In this document: piece after piece, positions 29,265 through 39,469 of the stretch
Position numbering within the stretch: position 1 is the stretch's first letter
How the letters are laid out: every line of letters starts with the position of its first letter
Assembly: GCF_011355085.1 (NCBI RefSeq)
Contig: NZ_VXCP01000016.1
Coordinates: 62,001 to 126,000, forward strand
Source: Pseudomonas akapageensis
GTDB lineage: Bacteria > Pseudomonadota > Gammaproteobacteria > Pseudomonadales > Pseudomonadaceae
DNA: 64,000 nucleotides
Reading direction: 5' to 3'
Program-made: the position numbers and the translations under genes
The notes under the pieces: model-generated
Seen by the model: the letters and a program-made list of their open reading frames with translations, nothing else
Database searches by the model: none
What the model was told of the DNA's origin: nothing

Positions 29265-30266
29265 ATGTTCCCACGCAAGCAACTCCTGGCCGCACTGGCT
29301 CTCACGGTGTTCGGCACTGGCGTCCAGGCGGCTGACGAGGTAGTGGTCTATTCCTCGCGCATCGACGAACTGATCAAGCCGGTGTTCGACGCCTACACCG
29401 CCCAGACCGGGGTCAAGATCAAGTTCATCACCGACAAGGAAGCGCCGCTGATGCAGCGCATCAAGGCCGAGGGCGAGAACGCGACTGCGGACCTGCTGCT
29501 TACCGTGGATGCCGGCAACCTCTGGCAGGCCGAGCAAATGGGCATCCTGCAACCGATCAAGTCCACCGTGATCGACGCCAATATCCCGCAGCAATACCGT
29601 GCCTCTTCACACGATTGGACGGGCCTCAGCCTGCGCGCTCGAACAATTGCCTACTCCACAGATCGGGTCAAACCCGAAGAGTTGAGCACTTACGAAGCCC
29701 TGGCTGACAAAAAATGGGAAGGCCGCCTGTGCCTGCGCACGGCGAAGAAGGTCTACAACCAGTCGCTGACCGCCACCCTGATCGAAACCCATGGTGAGGC
29801 AAAGACCGAAGAGATTCTCAAGGGCTGGGTCAGCAACCTGTCCACCGACGTGTTCTCCGATGATGTCGCAGTGCTGGAAGCGATCAACGCCGGGCAGTGC
29901 GACGTGGGTATCGTCAATACCTACTACTATGGCCGCCTGCACAAGCAGAAGCCGGATCTGCCGGTCAAACTGTTCTGGCCAAACCAGGCTGACCGTGGCG
30001 TACACGTCAATCTTTCCGGCATCGGCATGACTAAATATGCTCCACATCCTGAAGCAGCCAAGGCATTGGTGGAGTGGATGACCGGTGCCGAGGCCCAGAA
30101 GATGTTTGCCGGGATCAACCAGGAATTTCCAGCCAACCCGAAAGTGGAACCTTCCGCTGAAGTGGCCGGCTGGGGTAGCTTCAAGGCCGATTCCTTGCCT
30201 GTGGAAGTGGCTGGCAAGCGCCAGGCCGAGGCGATTCGCCTGATGGATCGGGCTGGCTGGAACTGA
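29265..30266 (+). CDS. hitA: Ferric iron ABC transporter, periplasmic binding protein
   Basis: Protein of 333 residues with a signal peptide (cleaved after VQAA, about residue 23) and a mature start [18 protein letters not shown]. The ferric-binding fold is typical of FbpA/HitA: the tandem tyrosines that hold iron are in NTYYYGRLH near residue 220. It captures Fe(3+) in the periplasm for the permease encoded next. The upstream region shows no confident Fur box. Confidence 0.92.
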   Translation: MFPRKQLLAALALTVFGTGVQAADEVVVYSSRIDELIKPVFDAYTAQTGVKIKFITDKEAPLMQRIKAEGENATADLLLTVDAGNLWQAEQMGILQPIKSTVIDANIPQQYRASSHDWTGLSLRARTIAYSTDRVKPEELSTYEALADKKWEGRLCLRTAKKVYNQSLTATLIETHGEAKTEEILKGWVSNLSTDVFSDDVAVLEAINAGQCDVGIVNTYYYGRLHKQKPDLPVKLFWPNQADRGVHVNLSGIGMTKYAPHPEAAKALVEWMTGAEAQKMFAGINQEFPANPKVEPSAEVAGWGSFKADSLPVEVAGKRQAEAIRLMDRAGWN

Positions 30267-30344
30267 GTCGCTGGGTATACTGCGCCCCGGATTTTTACCG
30301 CGGCGCACGCTTTTGAATGCCCTTCGATATCAGAGAAATCCCAA

Positions 30345-31967
30345 TTGGCCCACCCCGCCCAACGCCGCTGGTACCCGCTGGTCTTCATCATAGCCGCGCT
30401 CATACTGCTCCCACTCAGCGTCCTGGTGTTGTCCTGGCAAACGGTGGACCAACAGATCTGGGCGCACCTCTGGGACACCCAGATGACTCGCCTGCTGGGC
30501 AATACGCTGACGTTGATCCTCGGCGTGGGTATCGGCGTCACCCTGCTCGGCGTCAGCCTGGCCTGGCTCACCAGCCTGTGCGAATTCCCGGGTAGGCGCT
30601 GGCTCGACTGGGCACTCATGCTGCCTTTTGCGATTCCCGCTTACGTGCTGGCCTTTGTCTTTGTCGGCCTGCTGGACTTCGCCGGCCCCGTCCAGATGTC
30701 GTTGCGCGAGTGGTTCGGGCCCATGCGCTTGCCCCGCGTGCGCTCCACGGGTGGGGTGATCACTGTTCTGGTGCTGGTGTTCTACCCTTACGTCTATTTG
30801 CTTGCCCGAACGGCGTTCCTGGCCCAGGGCAAGGGTTTGATGGAGGCGGCGCGTGTGCTTGGCCAGACGCCTCTGCAAGCGTTCTGGCGGGTCGCCTTGC
30901 CAATGGCGCGGCCGGCCATTTTCGCAGGCGTTGCCCTGGCATTGATGGAAACCCTGGCTGATTTCGGTGCCGTGGCGGTATTCAATTTCGACACCTTCAC
31001 GACGGCCATCTACAAGACCTGGTATGGCTTTTTCAGCCTCTCAAGTGCGGCGCAACTGGCCAGCCTGTTGCTGTTGGCCGTCATGCTGGTGCTGTATGGC
31101 GAGCGACGAGCCCGCGGCGCGGTGCGATCGACCAATGAGCGGCCACGCGGTAAGGCGCTGTACCACCTGCGGGGTATCAAGGCACTGGCTGCCAGCGGTT
31201 GGTGCCTGCTGGTGTTCGCTTGTGCCTTCGTGATTCCGGTCCTGCAATTGCTGGTGTGGTTCTGGCAGCGCGGCCGATTCGATCTTGATGAGCGCTATGC
31301 CGGACTGATCCTGCATACCCTGTATCTTGGGGCGATGGCGGCATTGATCACTGTCAGCGTCGCGTTGCTGTTGGCTTTTGCTCGCCGCCTGGCGCCGACC
31401 CGAGCCATCAGGGCAGGAGTAAGCCTCGCCAATCTCGGTTACGCCTTGCCCGGGTCGGTGCTGGCAGTTTCGATCATGCTTGCCTTCAGCTACCTGGATC
31501 GCGAGTTGGTGATTCCTCTCTCCAGCTGGCTCGGCGGGGCAGGCAAACCGTTGCTGCTGGGTAGTCTAGCGGCCTTGTTGATGGCCTATCTGGTGCGGTT
31601 CATAGCCGTTGCCTATGGCCCGCTGGAAAACAGTCTGGCGCGGATCAGGCCCTCTTTTCCCGAAGCGGGCCGCAGCCTGGGTGTCAGCGGCCCGCGCCTG
31701 TTCTTCAAGGTTTACCTGCCTTTGCTGGTACCCGGCGCGCTGAGCGCAGCCTTGCTGGTATTCGTCGATGTACTCAAGGAAATGCCCGCCACCTTGCTGA
31801 TGCGTCCCTTTGGCTGGGACACCCTGGCGGTGAAGATTTTCGAAATGACCAGCGAGGGCGAGTGGTCGCGGGCCTCGTTGCCGGCCCTGACGCTGGTGCT
31901 GGTCGGTTTGTTGCCGGTCATCGGTTTGATCCGACGTTCGGCCCGGCATAACGGTCAAAATCGCTGA
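30345..31967 (+). CDS. hitB: Ferric iron ABC transporter permease
   Basis: Protein of 540 residues with about twelve membrane segments in two repeats, each with an EAA-type loop ([18 protein letters not shown] and [18 protein letters not shown]), the FbpB/HitB type in which one chain forms the whole channel. It starts with TTG at 30345 ([10 protein letters not shown]); no better start is present. The matching ATPase (FbpC) is not in this window and must come from elsewhere. A hairpin overlaps the stop codon. Confidence 0.9.
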   Translation: MAHPAQRRWYPLVFIIAALILLPLSVLVLSWQTVDQQIWAHLWDTQMTRLLGNTLTLILGVGIGVTLLGVSLAWLTSLCEFPGRRWLDWALMLPFAIPAYVLAFVFVGLLDFAGPVQMSLREWFGPMRLPRVRSTGGVITVLVLVFYPYVYLLARTAFLAQGKGLMEAARVLGQTPLQAFWRVALPMARPAIFAGVALALMETLADFGAVAVFNFDTFTTAIYKTWYGFFSLSSAAQLASLLLLAVMLVLYGERRARGAVRSTNERPRGKALYHLRGIKALAASGWCLLVFACAFVIPVLQLLVWFWQRGRFDLDERYAGLILHTLYLGAMAALITVSVALLLAFARRLAPTRAIRAGVSLANLGYALPGSVLAVSIMLAFSYLDRELVIPLSSWLGGAGKPLLLGSLAALLMAYLVRFIAVAYGPLENSLARIRPSFPEAGRSLGVSGPRLFFKVYLPLLVPGALSAALLVFVDVLKEMPATLLMRPFGWDTLAVKIFEMTSEGEWSRASLPALTLVLVGLLPVIGLIRRSARHNGQNR

Positions 31968-31990
31968 CACTTCAGCACATAGGTGTCAGC
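31963..31990 (+). terminator. Hairpin at the hitB stop
   Basis: GCTGACAC (31963-31970) pairs with GTGTCAGC (31983-31990) across a 12-base loop, starting at the stop codon. There is no T run, so it may mark a 3' end or Rho-dependent stop rather than an intrinsic terminator. Confidence 0.4.
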
Positions 31991-32005
31991 CTTCCGGCTT
32001 GCGGC

Positions 32006-32011
32006 TACAAT
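32006..32011 (+). promoter_or_regulatory. Candidate -10 box for gcvT
   Basis: TACAAT preceded by GC, about 125 bases upstream of the gcvT start, is the best sigma70-like element there; no clear -35 lies 17 bases upstream. The leader between it and gcvT lacks the tandem glycine riboswitch pattern. Confidence 0.35.
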
Positions 32012-32136
32012 GCGCGGCATTCGATGCGGCCGGTTATTGCGATCGGCTGGCTGGGACGCTTGCAAGCCTCTGTTTCAGACGCTTGCAGCTCAGGTTGCAA
32101 CGACCGCATCTTCGCCACGCCCGGAAGGAGAAACCC

Positions 32137-33219
32137 ATGGGACAGCGTACGCCTCTTTATGACCTGCACCTCGCGCTCGGCGCGAAGATGGTCGACTTTG
32201 GCGGTTGGGACATGCCCCTGCATTACGGCTCGCAAGTCGAAGAGCACCATCAAGTGCGTCGCGACTGCGGCGTTTTCGATGTGTCGCACATGACGATAAT
32301 CGATGTTGCGGGCAACCAGGCCAAGGCCTGGCTCAGGCATTTGCTGGCCAATGATGTCGACCGACTGCAAGCCCCTGGAAAGGCGTTGTACAGTGCGATG
32401 CTCAACGAATCGGGGGGCGTGGTCGACGACATGCTCGTCTACCTCACCGAAGACGGTTACCGCCTCGTCGTCAATGCCTCGACCCGCGACAAGGACCTGG
32501 CCTGGATGCAGGCGCATCTGGCGGGTTTTGATGTGCAAGTGCAGGAAAGGCCCGAGCTGGCGATGCTGGCCATACAAGGCCCGCTGGCCCGGCAGAAGGT
32601 TGCCGAACTGGTAAGCCAATCGCGTGCCGCGCTGATTCAGCAACTCAAACCCTTCGAAGGCCAGACGGACGGTGACTGGTTTATCGCCCGCACCGGCTAT
32701 ACCGGAGAAGATGGCCTGGAAATCATCCTGCCTGCCGAACGGGCGCCTGCATTTTTCAACGATCTGGTTGGCGCGGGTATTGCTCCCAGCGGTCTTGGCG
32801 CGCGAGATACCTTGCGCCTGGAAGCGGGCATGAACCTGTATGGCCAGGATATCGATGAAGATCATTCGCCCCTCGTCTCGAACATGGCCTGGACCCTGGC
32901 CATGGCCCCCCTGGAGCGCGATTTTATCGGCCGTACCGCCCTGCAAGCCGAGCAGGCGGGTGGCGTGAAGCTCAAACTGGTCGGCCTGGTGCTGGAAGAG
33001 CGGGGGGTTCTGCGCGCTCACCAGGTGGTCCGCATCGCCGAGATTGGCGAAGGAGAGATTACTAGTGGTAGTTTCTCACCTACATTAAGCAAGTCGATTG
33101 CGCTGGCGCGGGTGCCGATGGCAACCGCTGACCGAGCCGAAGTGGAAATACGCGGCAAGTGGTACCCGGTTCGCGTGGTAAAACCCACGTTCGTTCGTCA
33201 TGGCAAAATCCTGATCTGA
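32137..33219 (+). CDS. gcvT: Glycine cleavage system T protein (aminomethyltransferase)
   Basis: Protein of 360 residues that transfers the aminomethyl carbon from lipoyl-GcvH to THF, releasing ammonia. It begins [28 protein letters not shown], with DFGGWDMP forming the folate pocket. ATG 32137 follows AAGGAG closely; an open N-terminal extension to 31999 is not needed. First gene of gcvT-gcvH-gcvP. Confidence 0.95.
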   Translation: MGQRTPLYDLHLALGAKMVDFGGWDMPLHYGSQVEEHHQVRRDCGVFDVSHMTIIDVAGNQAKAWLRHLLANDVDRLQAPGKALYSAMLNESGGVVDDMLVYLTEDGYRLVVNASTRDKDLAWMQAHLAGFDVQVQERPELAMLAIQGPLARQKVAELVSQSRAALIQQLKPFEGQTDGDWFIARTGYTGEDGLEIILPAERAPAFFNDLVGAGIAPSGLGARDTLRLEAGMNLYGQDIDEDHSPLVSNMAWTLAMAPLERDFIGRTALQAEQAGGVKLKLVGLVLEERGVLRAHQVVRIAEIGEGEITSGSFSPTLSKSIALARVPMATADRAEVEIRGKWYPVRVVKPTFVRHGKILI

Positions 33220-33262
33220 ATTATTCTGGCGGCCTACCGCTGACCCTGTTGAGGACAAAAAT

Positions 33263-33646
33263 ATGAGCGATATCCCTGCCGACCTGCGTTTTGCCGAGAG
33301 CCATGAGTGGGCTCGTCTGGAAGCTGATGGCACCGTGACCGTCGGTATTTCCGACCACGCTCAGGAAGCCCTGGGTGATGTGGTGTTCGTCGAATTGACT
33401 GAAGTAGGCAAGGTCTTTGCCGCTGGTGATCAGTCGGGCGTAGTCGAGTCGGTGAAGGCTGCCTCGGACATCTACGCGCCGATTGCCGGTGAAGTGATTG
33501 CGGTCAATGAAGAGCTGAGCGGTAGTCCGGAACTGCTGAACTCCGATCCTTATGGTGCCTGGATCTTCAAATTGAAGCCAAGCAATGCCGCTGACCTGGA
33601 CAAATTGCTCGACGCTGCCGGCTACAAAAACGCCATCGGCGAATAG
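33263..33646 (+). CDS. gcvH: Glycine cleavage system H protein
   Basis: Protein of 127 residues, the lipoyl carrier. The lipoylated lysine is in [14 protein letters not shown] near residue 64. It shuttles the methylamine group between GcvP, GcvT and dihydrolipoamide dehydrogenase. It is separated from gcvP by 82 bases containing a hairpin. Confidence 0.96.
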   Translation: MSDIPADLRFAESHEWARLEADGTVTVGISDHAQEALGDVVFVELTEVGKVFAAGDQSGVVESVKAASDIYAPIAGEVIAVNEELSGSPELLNSDPYGAWIFKLKPSNAADLDKLLDAAGYKNAIGE

Positions 33647-33684
33647 TTTTAACGCACAAACGGCAATCCCTTTCTAGACTCAAT

Positions 33685-33706
33685 AAGCCTCGACCTGTCG
33701 AGGCTT
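33685..33706 (+). other. Hairpin between gcvH and gcvP
   Basis: AAGCCTCGA (33685-33693) pairs perfectly with TCGAGGCTT (33698-33706) around the tetraloop CCTG, followed by GGTCTTAAAA with no T run. It may be an internal processing or partial termination site that sets different levels of GcvT/H and GcvP. Confidence 0.6.
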
Positions 33707-33728
33707 GGTCTTAAAAGAGAGAGCCGTC

Positions 33729-36602
33729 ATGTCCCAGTTGCCGTCCCTGAGTCAACTGCAAGACCCGAATGCCTTCCTGCGCCGCCACCTTGGCCCCGAT
33801 GCCAATGAGCAGCAAGCCATGCTCCAGTCCCTCGGCCTGAGCAGTCGGGTCGAGCTGATCGAGCAAACGGTGCCCCCGGGAATCCGCCTAAACCGGGCGT
33901 TGTATTTGCCGCCGGCACTGGATGAAGAAGCGGCGCTGGCCAAACTCAAGGGCTATGCCGAGCAGAATCAAGTCTGGACCAGCCTGATCGGCATGGGCTA
34001 TCACGGCACCCTCACGCCGACCGTCATCTTGCGCAATGTGCTGGAAAATCCTGGCTGGTACACCGCCTATACCCCTTATCAACCGGAAATCGCCCAGGGT
34101 CGACTGGAGGCATTGCTGAACTTCCAGCAGTTGACCATCGACCTGACCGGGCTTGAGCTGGCCAATGCTTCGCTGCTCGATGAGGCGACGGCGGCTGCCG
34201 AGGCCATGGCCCTGGCCAAGCGCGTGGCCAAATCAAAAAGCAATTTGTTCTTCGTCGATGAAAACTGCCACCCGCAGACACTTTCCGTGGTGCAGACCCG
34301 GGCCGAAGGGTTCGGCTTCGAGCTGGTCATCGATTCTGTGGATAACTTGAGCAAGCACAAGGTATTCGGCGCCTTGCTGCAGTACCCCGATACCCATGGC
34401 GAGATCCATGACTTGCGGCCGCTGATAGAACAGCTGCACAACCAACAGGCATTGGCCTGTGTTTCGGCGGACTTGCTGAGCTTGCTGGTGCTGACGCCGC
34501 CCGGTGAGTTGGGGGCGGACGTGGTGTTCGGAACATCCCAGCGCTTTGGTGTGCCGATGGGTTACGGCGGCCCCCATGCCGCGTATTTTGCCTGCCGAGA
34601 TGAGTTCAAGCGGGCGATACCCGGGCGCATCATCGGTGTTTCCAAGGATGCTCGTGGCAACGTTGCCCTGCGCATGGCCCTGCAGACCCGTGAGCAGCAT
34701 ATTCGCCGCGAAAAGGCCAACTCGAACATCTGCACCGCCCAGGTACTGCTGGCCAACATTGCCAGCTTCTATGCGGTGTATCACGGTCCCGAGGGACTGA
34801 AGCGGATTGCCCAACGGGTCCACCGCCTGGCCTGCATCCTCGCCGCCGGCCTGGAAAGCAAAGGGGTAAAGCGGCTCAACCGACAGTTCTTCGATACCTT
34901 GACCCTGGACGTCGGCGGCAGCCAGACCGCCATTATCGAAAGTGCCCAGGCAGCGCAAATCAACCTGCGCATTCTCGGCCGGGGAGAATTGGGCGTCAGT
35001 CTCGATGAGACCTGCAGCGAAGAAACTGTGGCGCGTCTGTTCGATGTTTTCCTGGGAGCCGATCACGGACTGCAAGTGGCCGAGCTGGACGCTCAGGATC
35101 TGCCCGGGGGGATACCTGCCGGGCTGTTGCGAACCTCCGCCTTTCTGACTCACCCAGTGTTCAACCTGCATCACAGTGAAACCGAGATGCTGCGTTACCT
35201 CAAACAATTGGAAAACAAGGATCTGGCGCTCAATCAGTCCATGATTCCGTTGGGCTCCTGCACCATGAAGCTCAACGCCAGCAGCGAGATGATTCCGATC
35301 ACCTGGCCCGGGTTTGCCCAACTGCATCCGTTTGCTCCGACCGATCAGGCTCAGGGCTACAAGGCGATGATCGACGAGTTGCAGGACTGGTTCTGTGCAA
35401 TTACCGGTTTCGACGCCATTTGCATGCAACCCAACTCCGGTGCCCAGGGTGAATACGCGGGGCTTCTGGCCATTCGCAAATACCATGAGAGCCGTCAGCA
35501 GGGGCAGCGCAATCTCTGCCTGATCCCGGCGTCTGCTCACGGTACCAATCCTGCGTCGGCGCAGATGGCCGGCATGCAGGTGGTCATCGTCGAATGCGAT
35601 GATGCCGGCAACGTCGACCTTGACGATCTCAAAGCCAAGGCCGAAGCGGCAGGAGACAAACTGTCATGCCTGATGGCGACGTATCCTTCGACCCATGGTG
35701 TCTATGAAGAAGGCATCAGCGAAATGTGCGAAGTGATCCATGCCCATGGCGGCCAGGTGTACATGGACGGCGCCAACCTCAATGCCCAGGTCGGCCTGAC
35801 CCGGCCAGCGGACATTGGCGCTGATGTTTCGCACATGAACCTGCACAAGACGTTCTGTATTCCCCATGGAGGAGGTGGTCCGGGCATGGGCCCGATTGGC
35901 GTCCGTGCTCACCTGGCGCCGTTCGTTGCCAATCACCCGGTCATTTCGCTGGAGGGGCCGGACCCAAAAAACGGCGCCGTCAGTGCCGCGCCCTGGGGCA
36001 GTGCGAGCATCCTGCCGATCAGCTGGATGTACATCGCCATGATGGGGCCGGAGTTGGCTGATGCCAGCGAGGTGGCCATCCTGTCCGCGAATTACGTGGC
36101 GCAACAGTTGGCGGGGGCTTTCCCGGTGCTCTATCGCGGGCGCAACGAGCGCGTGGCGCATGAGTGCATTCTCGACTTGCGTCCACTCAAGGCGCAGACC
36201 GGCATCAGCGAGGAGGACGTTGCCAAGCGCCTGATGGACTATGGTTTCCATGCCCCGACGATGTCGTTCCCGGTACCTGGAACATTGATGGTCGAGCCGA
36301 CTGAAAGCGAGTCCAAGGCCGAATTGGACCGTTTTATCGAGGCCATGTTGAGCATTCGGGCGGAAATCGCTGAGGTTCAGAATGGCAACTGGTCTGCGGA
36401 AGACAACCCGCTCAAGCGCTCACCCCATACCCTGGCCGATATCATCGGCGTCTGGGAGCGGCCTTACAGTATCGCCCAGGCCGTCACCCCCAGCACTCAC
36501 ACGCGGCTGCACAAGTATTGGCCAGCGGTGAATCGGGTCGACAATGTCTATGGGGATCGAAATCTGTTTTGCGCGTGTGTGCCGTTGGATGAGTATCGGT
36601 GA
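33729..36602 (+). CDS. gcvP: Glycine dehydrogenase (decarboxylating), P protein
   Basis: Protein of 957 residues, the single-chain form of GcvP. It decarboxylates glycine on PLP and passes methylamine to GcvH. Two homologous halves are seen; the PLP lysine is in [15 protein letters not shown] near residue 708, next to the glycine-rich loop. ATG 33729 ([12 protein letters not shown]) follows AGAGAG and is preferred over a start eight codons earlier. It ends the gcv operon and is followed by a REP pair. Confidence 0.96.
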   Translation: MSQLPSLSQLQDPNAFLRRHLGPDANEQQAMLQSLGLSSRVELIEQTVPPGIRLNRALYLPPALDEEAALAKLKGYAEQNQVWTSLIGMGYHGTLTPTVILRNVLENPGWYTAYTPYQPEIAQGRLEALLNFQQLTIDLTGLELANASLLDEATAAAEAMALAKRVAKSKSNLFFVDENCHPQTLSVVQTRAEGFGFELVIDSVDNLSKHKVFGALLQYPDTHGEIHDLRPLIEQLHNQQALACVSADLLSLLVLTPPGELGADVVFGTSQRFGVPMGYGGPHAAYFACRDEFKRAIPGRIIGVSKDARGNVALRMALQTREQHIRREKANSNICTAQVLLANIASFYAVYHGPEGLKRIAQRVHRLACILAAGLESKGVKRLNRQFFDTLTLDVGGSQTAIIESAQAAQINLRILGRGELGVSLDETCSEETVARLFDVFLGADHGLQVAELDAQDLPGGIPAGLLRTSAFLTHPVFNLHHSETEMLRYLKQLENKDLALNQSMIPLGSCTMKLNASSEMIPITWPGFAQLHPFAPTDQAQGYKAMIDELQDWFCAITGFDAICMQPNSGAQGEYAGLLAIRKYHESRQQGQRNLCLIPASAHGTNPASAQMAGMQVVIVECDDAGNVDLDDLKAKAEAAGDKLSCLMATYPSTHGVYEEGISEMCEVIHAHGGQVYMDGANLNAQVGLTRPADIGADVSHMNLHKTFCIPHGGGGPGMGPIGVRAHLAPFVANHPVISLEGPDPKNGAVSAAPWGSASILPISWMYIAMMGPELADASEVAILSANYVAQQLAGAFPVLYRGRNERVAHECILDLRPLKAQTGISEEDVAKRLMDYGFHAPTMSFPVPGTLMVEPTESESKAELDRFIEAMLSIRAEIAEVQNGNWSAEDNPLKRSPHTLADIIGVWERPYSIAQAVTPSTHTRLHKYWPAVNRVDNVYGDRNLFCACVPLDEYR

Positions 36603-36608
36603 GTCAGT

Positions 36609-36694
36609 GCGGGCTTCATCGCGGGCAAGCCCGCTCCCACAGAAGTTCTATGTATATCGTACCTGTGGGAGCTGGCTTGCCAGCGATGAGGCCC
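36609..36694. repeat. REP element pair, head to head
   Basis: Two copies of the Pseudomonas REP (GCGGGCAAGCCCGCTCCCACA and, inverted, TGTGGGAGCTGGCTTGCCAGC, shown here by their key CTCCCACA/TGTGGGAG ends at 36634-36641 and 36664-36671) flank a 22-base A/T-rich spacer. They fill the space between gcvP and the convergent DUF2388 gene. Such pairs are mobilised by RAYT transposases and can stabilise mRNA ends. Confidence 0.92.
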
Positions 36695-36721
36695 GTCCGG
36701 CCGATAAAGATCTAAGCCGGA

Positions 36722-37039
36722 TTACTCCTGGGCTACCGCATTCTTGGCCAGAATCGCATTGGCCAATTCCATGTCACTGGCCTGCAGCCCCGGATTATCA
36801 GCGCGAACCTTGGTCATGGCCGCTTCCAGGTACGGCCCGCGAATCGTGCCCTCGCTGGCCACGAAGCTGCTCGCATCATCCTGCGCAGCTACCATCAGCT
36901 TGTCATCCTTGACGGTCAGGTAGGTCGATGCGGTGGTGGCGCCGGTGGAGAGAAGATCTTTCCAGAAATCGTCGGCCATGGCAGAACCCAGGGGCAAGGA
37001 AATCAGCGCAAGGGTCGCGACAACTGATTTGAAACGCAT
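36722..37039 (-). CDS. DUF2388 exported protein
   Basis: Protein of 105 residues with a signal peptide (MRFKSVVATLALISLPLGSAMA) and the DUF2388 pattern: DDKLMVAAQDDASSFVASEGTIRGPYLEAA. This family is nearly confined to Pseudomonas, often in several copies, and has no known function; it is probably periplasmic. ATG 37039 follows GGAG. It is separated from gcvP by a REP pair. Confidence 0.85.
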   Translation of the reverse strand: MRFKSVVATLALISLPLGSAMADDFWKDLLSTGATTASTYLTVKDDKLMVAAQDDASSFVASEGTIRGPYLEAAMTKVRADNPGLQASDMELANAILAKNAVAQE

Positions 37040-37095
37040 TTGGAGCTCCAACTACAGGTATTTGGACGCTTTGATCCGGAAACCCGAGCGGGAGT

Positions 37096-38892
37096 TCAAT
37101 CAGCGCACCAGGACTTTGTTTCATTTGCTGGCGTAACGCGCAGCACTTCTTCAAGCGTGGTCAGGCCGGCCGCGACTTTCTGTGCCCCGGCTAGCCTCAG
37201 GCTGCGCATGCCTTCCTTGAAGGCCTGGCGCTTGAGCGCGAGCAGGTCGGTGTCGGCGTTGATGAAGCCCTTGAGGCTGTCACTCAATTGCAGGATTTCA
37301 TAGACCCCGGCCCGGCCCCGATAACCCGTATCACGGCACTCCAGGCAGCCGACTGCCCGCTGCGCGGCAATGGGTGGTTCGACTTGCCAGGGCTGGGTCA
37401 GCGCTTGCCAGTCCTCGCTGGCCACGTCCTGTGCTGTCTTGCAATGCGGGCAAAGGGTACGCACCAGGCGTTGCGCCATGACCCCGAGTACGGTCGCCTT
37501 GATCAGGTAGTGCGGTACGCCAAGTTCGAGCAGGCGGGTGACGGCACTGGGTGCATCGTTGGTGTGCAGGGTCGAGAGTACCAGGTGCCCGGTCAGGGCG
37601 GCCTGGATCGCCATCTCGGCAGTTTCCAGGTCACGAATCTCGCCGACCATGATGATGTCCGGGTCCTGGCGCATCAGCGCACGCAAGCCGCTGGCGAACG
37701 TCAGGTCGATGTTGTGCTGGACCTGCATTTGATTGAAGGCCGGTTCGATCATCTCGATGGGGTCTTCGATGGTGCACAGGTTGACCTGCGGGGTCGCCAG
37801 CTTTTTCAGGGTGGTATAGAGCGTGGTGGTTTTGCCCGAACCGGTGGGGCCGGTGACCAGGATGATGCCATTGGGCTGTGCTGTCATGTCCTGCCAGCGG
37901 CGCAGGTCGTCGCTGGAGAATCCGAGTGAATCGAAGTCCTGAAGCAGCACTTGCGGGTCGAAGATCCGCATGACCATTTTTTCGCCGAACGCCGTAGGTA
38001 GCGTCGACAGGCGCAATTCGACCTCGCTGCCATTGGGGGCTTTGGTCTTGACTCGACCATCCTGGGGTTTGCGTTTCTCAGCAACATTCATCCGCCCGAG
38101 GCTTTTCAGGCGACTGACGATCGCCAGGACCACTTGTGGGGGGAACTGGTAGACATTGTGCAGCACGCCGTCGATGCGAAAGCGCACGTTACCTTGCTCG
38201 CGGCGTGGTTCGATGTGGATATCGCTGGCACGCTGCTGGAAAGCGTACTGGAACAGCCAGTCGACGATGTTGACGATGTGCGCGTCATTGGCGTCGGGCT
38301 CCTGATCGCTGGCGCCCAGATTGAGCAGCTGTTCGAAGTTGCCCATGTTGTTGGTTTTTTGATCAGTGCTGCTGGCGCCGCTGACTGACTTGGCCAGGCG
38401 AAAGAACTCGATGGTGAAACGCTGTATCTCGGCCGGGTTGGCGATGACGCGTTTGATCGGCAGCTTCAGCACATGCGCCAGATCCACTTCCCAACTGCTG
38501 ACATAGGGCTGTGCGCTGGCCACCGTTACCGCCTCGCGGTCAACGGCCACGGCCAGGATTTTGTGACGCTGGGCGAAGGCATAGGACATCAACGGCGTGA
38601 CTGCCGCGACATCGATGCTCAGTGGGTCGATGCGCAAATAGGGCTGGCCGGCCTGCCGGGCAAGCCAGCGGGTCAGGCATTCCAGGTCCAGGGGCTTGCC
38701 GGGCCGGCTGAGGTCATCGAGTTGCTGGCTGGCGATGAATTCCAGCGGGTGCAGTTGATTGTTGTGTACATGACGACGATTGGTCAGCGCCTGTTCGGCA
38801 GCGTCCTGGCCGATGAGTCCCTGGACAACCAGCTCGCGCAGCAGATCATTGAGATCCAGCCAGCGGTCCCGGGAAGTGGATACGACAGACAT
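37096..38892 (-). CDS. Orphan GspE/PulE-type secretion ATPase
   Basis: Protein of 598 residues, type II/IV pilus-type ATPase. An N-terminal MshEN-like domain (1-170) is followed by the core with Walker A GPTGSGKTTT near residue 344, Asp box, Walker B (DIIMVGEIRDLETAE) and His box (LVLSTLHTNDA), and by the tetracysteine zinc element CPHC...CLEC near residues 495-530, which is a GspE rather than PilB feature. No pilin, GspF or secretin gene is nearby, so it either serves a complex encoded elsewhere or has another role. ATG 38892 follows AAGGAG. Confidence 0.88.
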   Translation of the reverse strand: MSVVSTSRDRWLDLNDLLRELVVQGLIGQDAAEQALTNRRHVHNNQLHPLEFIASQQLDDLSRPGKPLDLECLTRWLARQAGQPYLRIDPLSIDVAAVTPLMSYAFAQRHKILAVAVDREAVTVASAQPYVSSWEVDLAHVLKLPIKRVIANPAEIQRFTIEFFRLAKSVSGASSTDQKTNNMGNFEQLLNLGASDQEPDANDAHIVNIVDWLFQYAFQQRASDIHIEPRREQGNVRFRIDGVLHNVYQFPPQVVLAIVSRLKSLGRMNVAEKRKPQDGRVKTKAPNGSEVELRLSTLPTAFGEKMVMRIFDPQVLLQDFDSLGFSSDDLRRWQDMTAQPNGIILVTGPTGSGKTTTLYTTLKKLATPQVNLCTIEDPIEMIEPAFNQMQVQHNIDLTFASGLRALMRQDPDIIMVGEIRDLETAEMAIQAALTGHLVLSTLHTNDAPSAVTRLLELGVPHYLIKATVLGVMAQRLVRTLCPHCKTAQDVASEDWQALTQPWQVEPPIAAQRAVGCLECRDTGYRGRAGVYEILQLSDSLKGFINADTDLLALKRQAFKEGMRSLRLAGAQKVAAGLTTLEEVLRVTPANETKSWCAD

Positions 38893-39030
38893 GCGGGCTC
38901 CTTCGAACAACTATCACAACGAGCGAGCCGGGCAAGGCGTGCCGGACCCGAAAGAGCAAGAGTAGACCCGAGGTTGCCCCATGAGTTGCCGCGGGGCAGG
39001 GCAAAAGTTACAGCGGGTTTCGCTATCGGT

Positions 39031-39342
39031 TCAGCCAACCGCGTGCATGGGTTCGCGCTCTGCAAGTTCGAGTGTCACTTCACAGACATTGATGAGGTTG
39101 CGCATTTTTTGCGCGATGACCTCCGCCCGGTGCCAGCTCAGGTCGCCGAGTTCGATGTCGATCAACAACTGACCGTCCTCTTGCAGCACGATGATTTTGT
39201 GCGGAGTCAGGTATTGCATGGCGAACAGGTTGAGCACGCAACAGAGGCTGCTCGCTTCGGCTTCAGCCACAAGGCGGTAACGGACTTGGCTATGGGGATT
39301 GCCGTGAGCCCAGGCATCGGCGCGCAGAGGAGTGACGGTCAT
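39031..39342 (-). CDS. Small ACT-like protein, divergent from the Lrp gene
   Basis: Protein of 103 residues. Residues 20-95 look like one ACT domain: a first strand (SQVRYRLVAEAEASSLCCVLNLFAMQYLTP) and later strands (KIIVLQEDGQLLIDIELGDLS...), comparable to the small subunit of acetolactate synthase. No catalytic part is present. It may bind an amino acid, consistent with its position divergent from an Lrp-type regulator, but this is inference. Confidence 0.6.
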   Translation of the reverse strand: MTVTPLRADAWAHGNPHSQVRYRLVAEAEASSLCCVLNLFAMQYLTPHKIIVLQEDGQLLIDIELGDLSWHRAEVIAQKMRNLINVCEVTLELAEREPMHAVG

Positions 39343-39469
39343 GGGATAGCTCCAGATTCAATGGAGAAAATTTTTGCATGCCGGTCGGGGTATTTCTTAT
39401 CTATGATTGAGTCTTGTAGGACTTATTTGAATTGATCAAGTCGTAAACCAAGAAACTTCAGGAATTATT
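39343..39469. promoter_or_regulatory. Divergent A/T-rich region upstream of the Lrp-type gene
   Basis: These 127 bases are far more A/T-rich than the surrounding sequence, with TTTTTGC, TATTTCTTATCTATG and TTATTTGAATTG patches. Lrp-family proteins bind such bent regions and usually autoregulate, so this is the likely operator and the promoter for both genes; no single site is assigned. Confidence 0.45.

Noticed and set aside
31991..32136. Glycine riboswitch upstream of gcvT
   Set aside because: The leader lacks the conserved tandem aptamer cores and their spacing; only a normal ribosome binding site is present.
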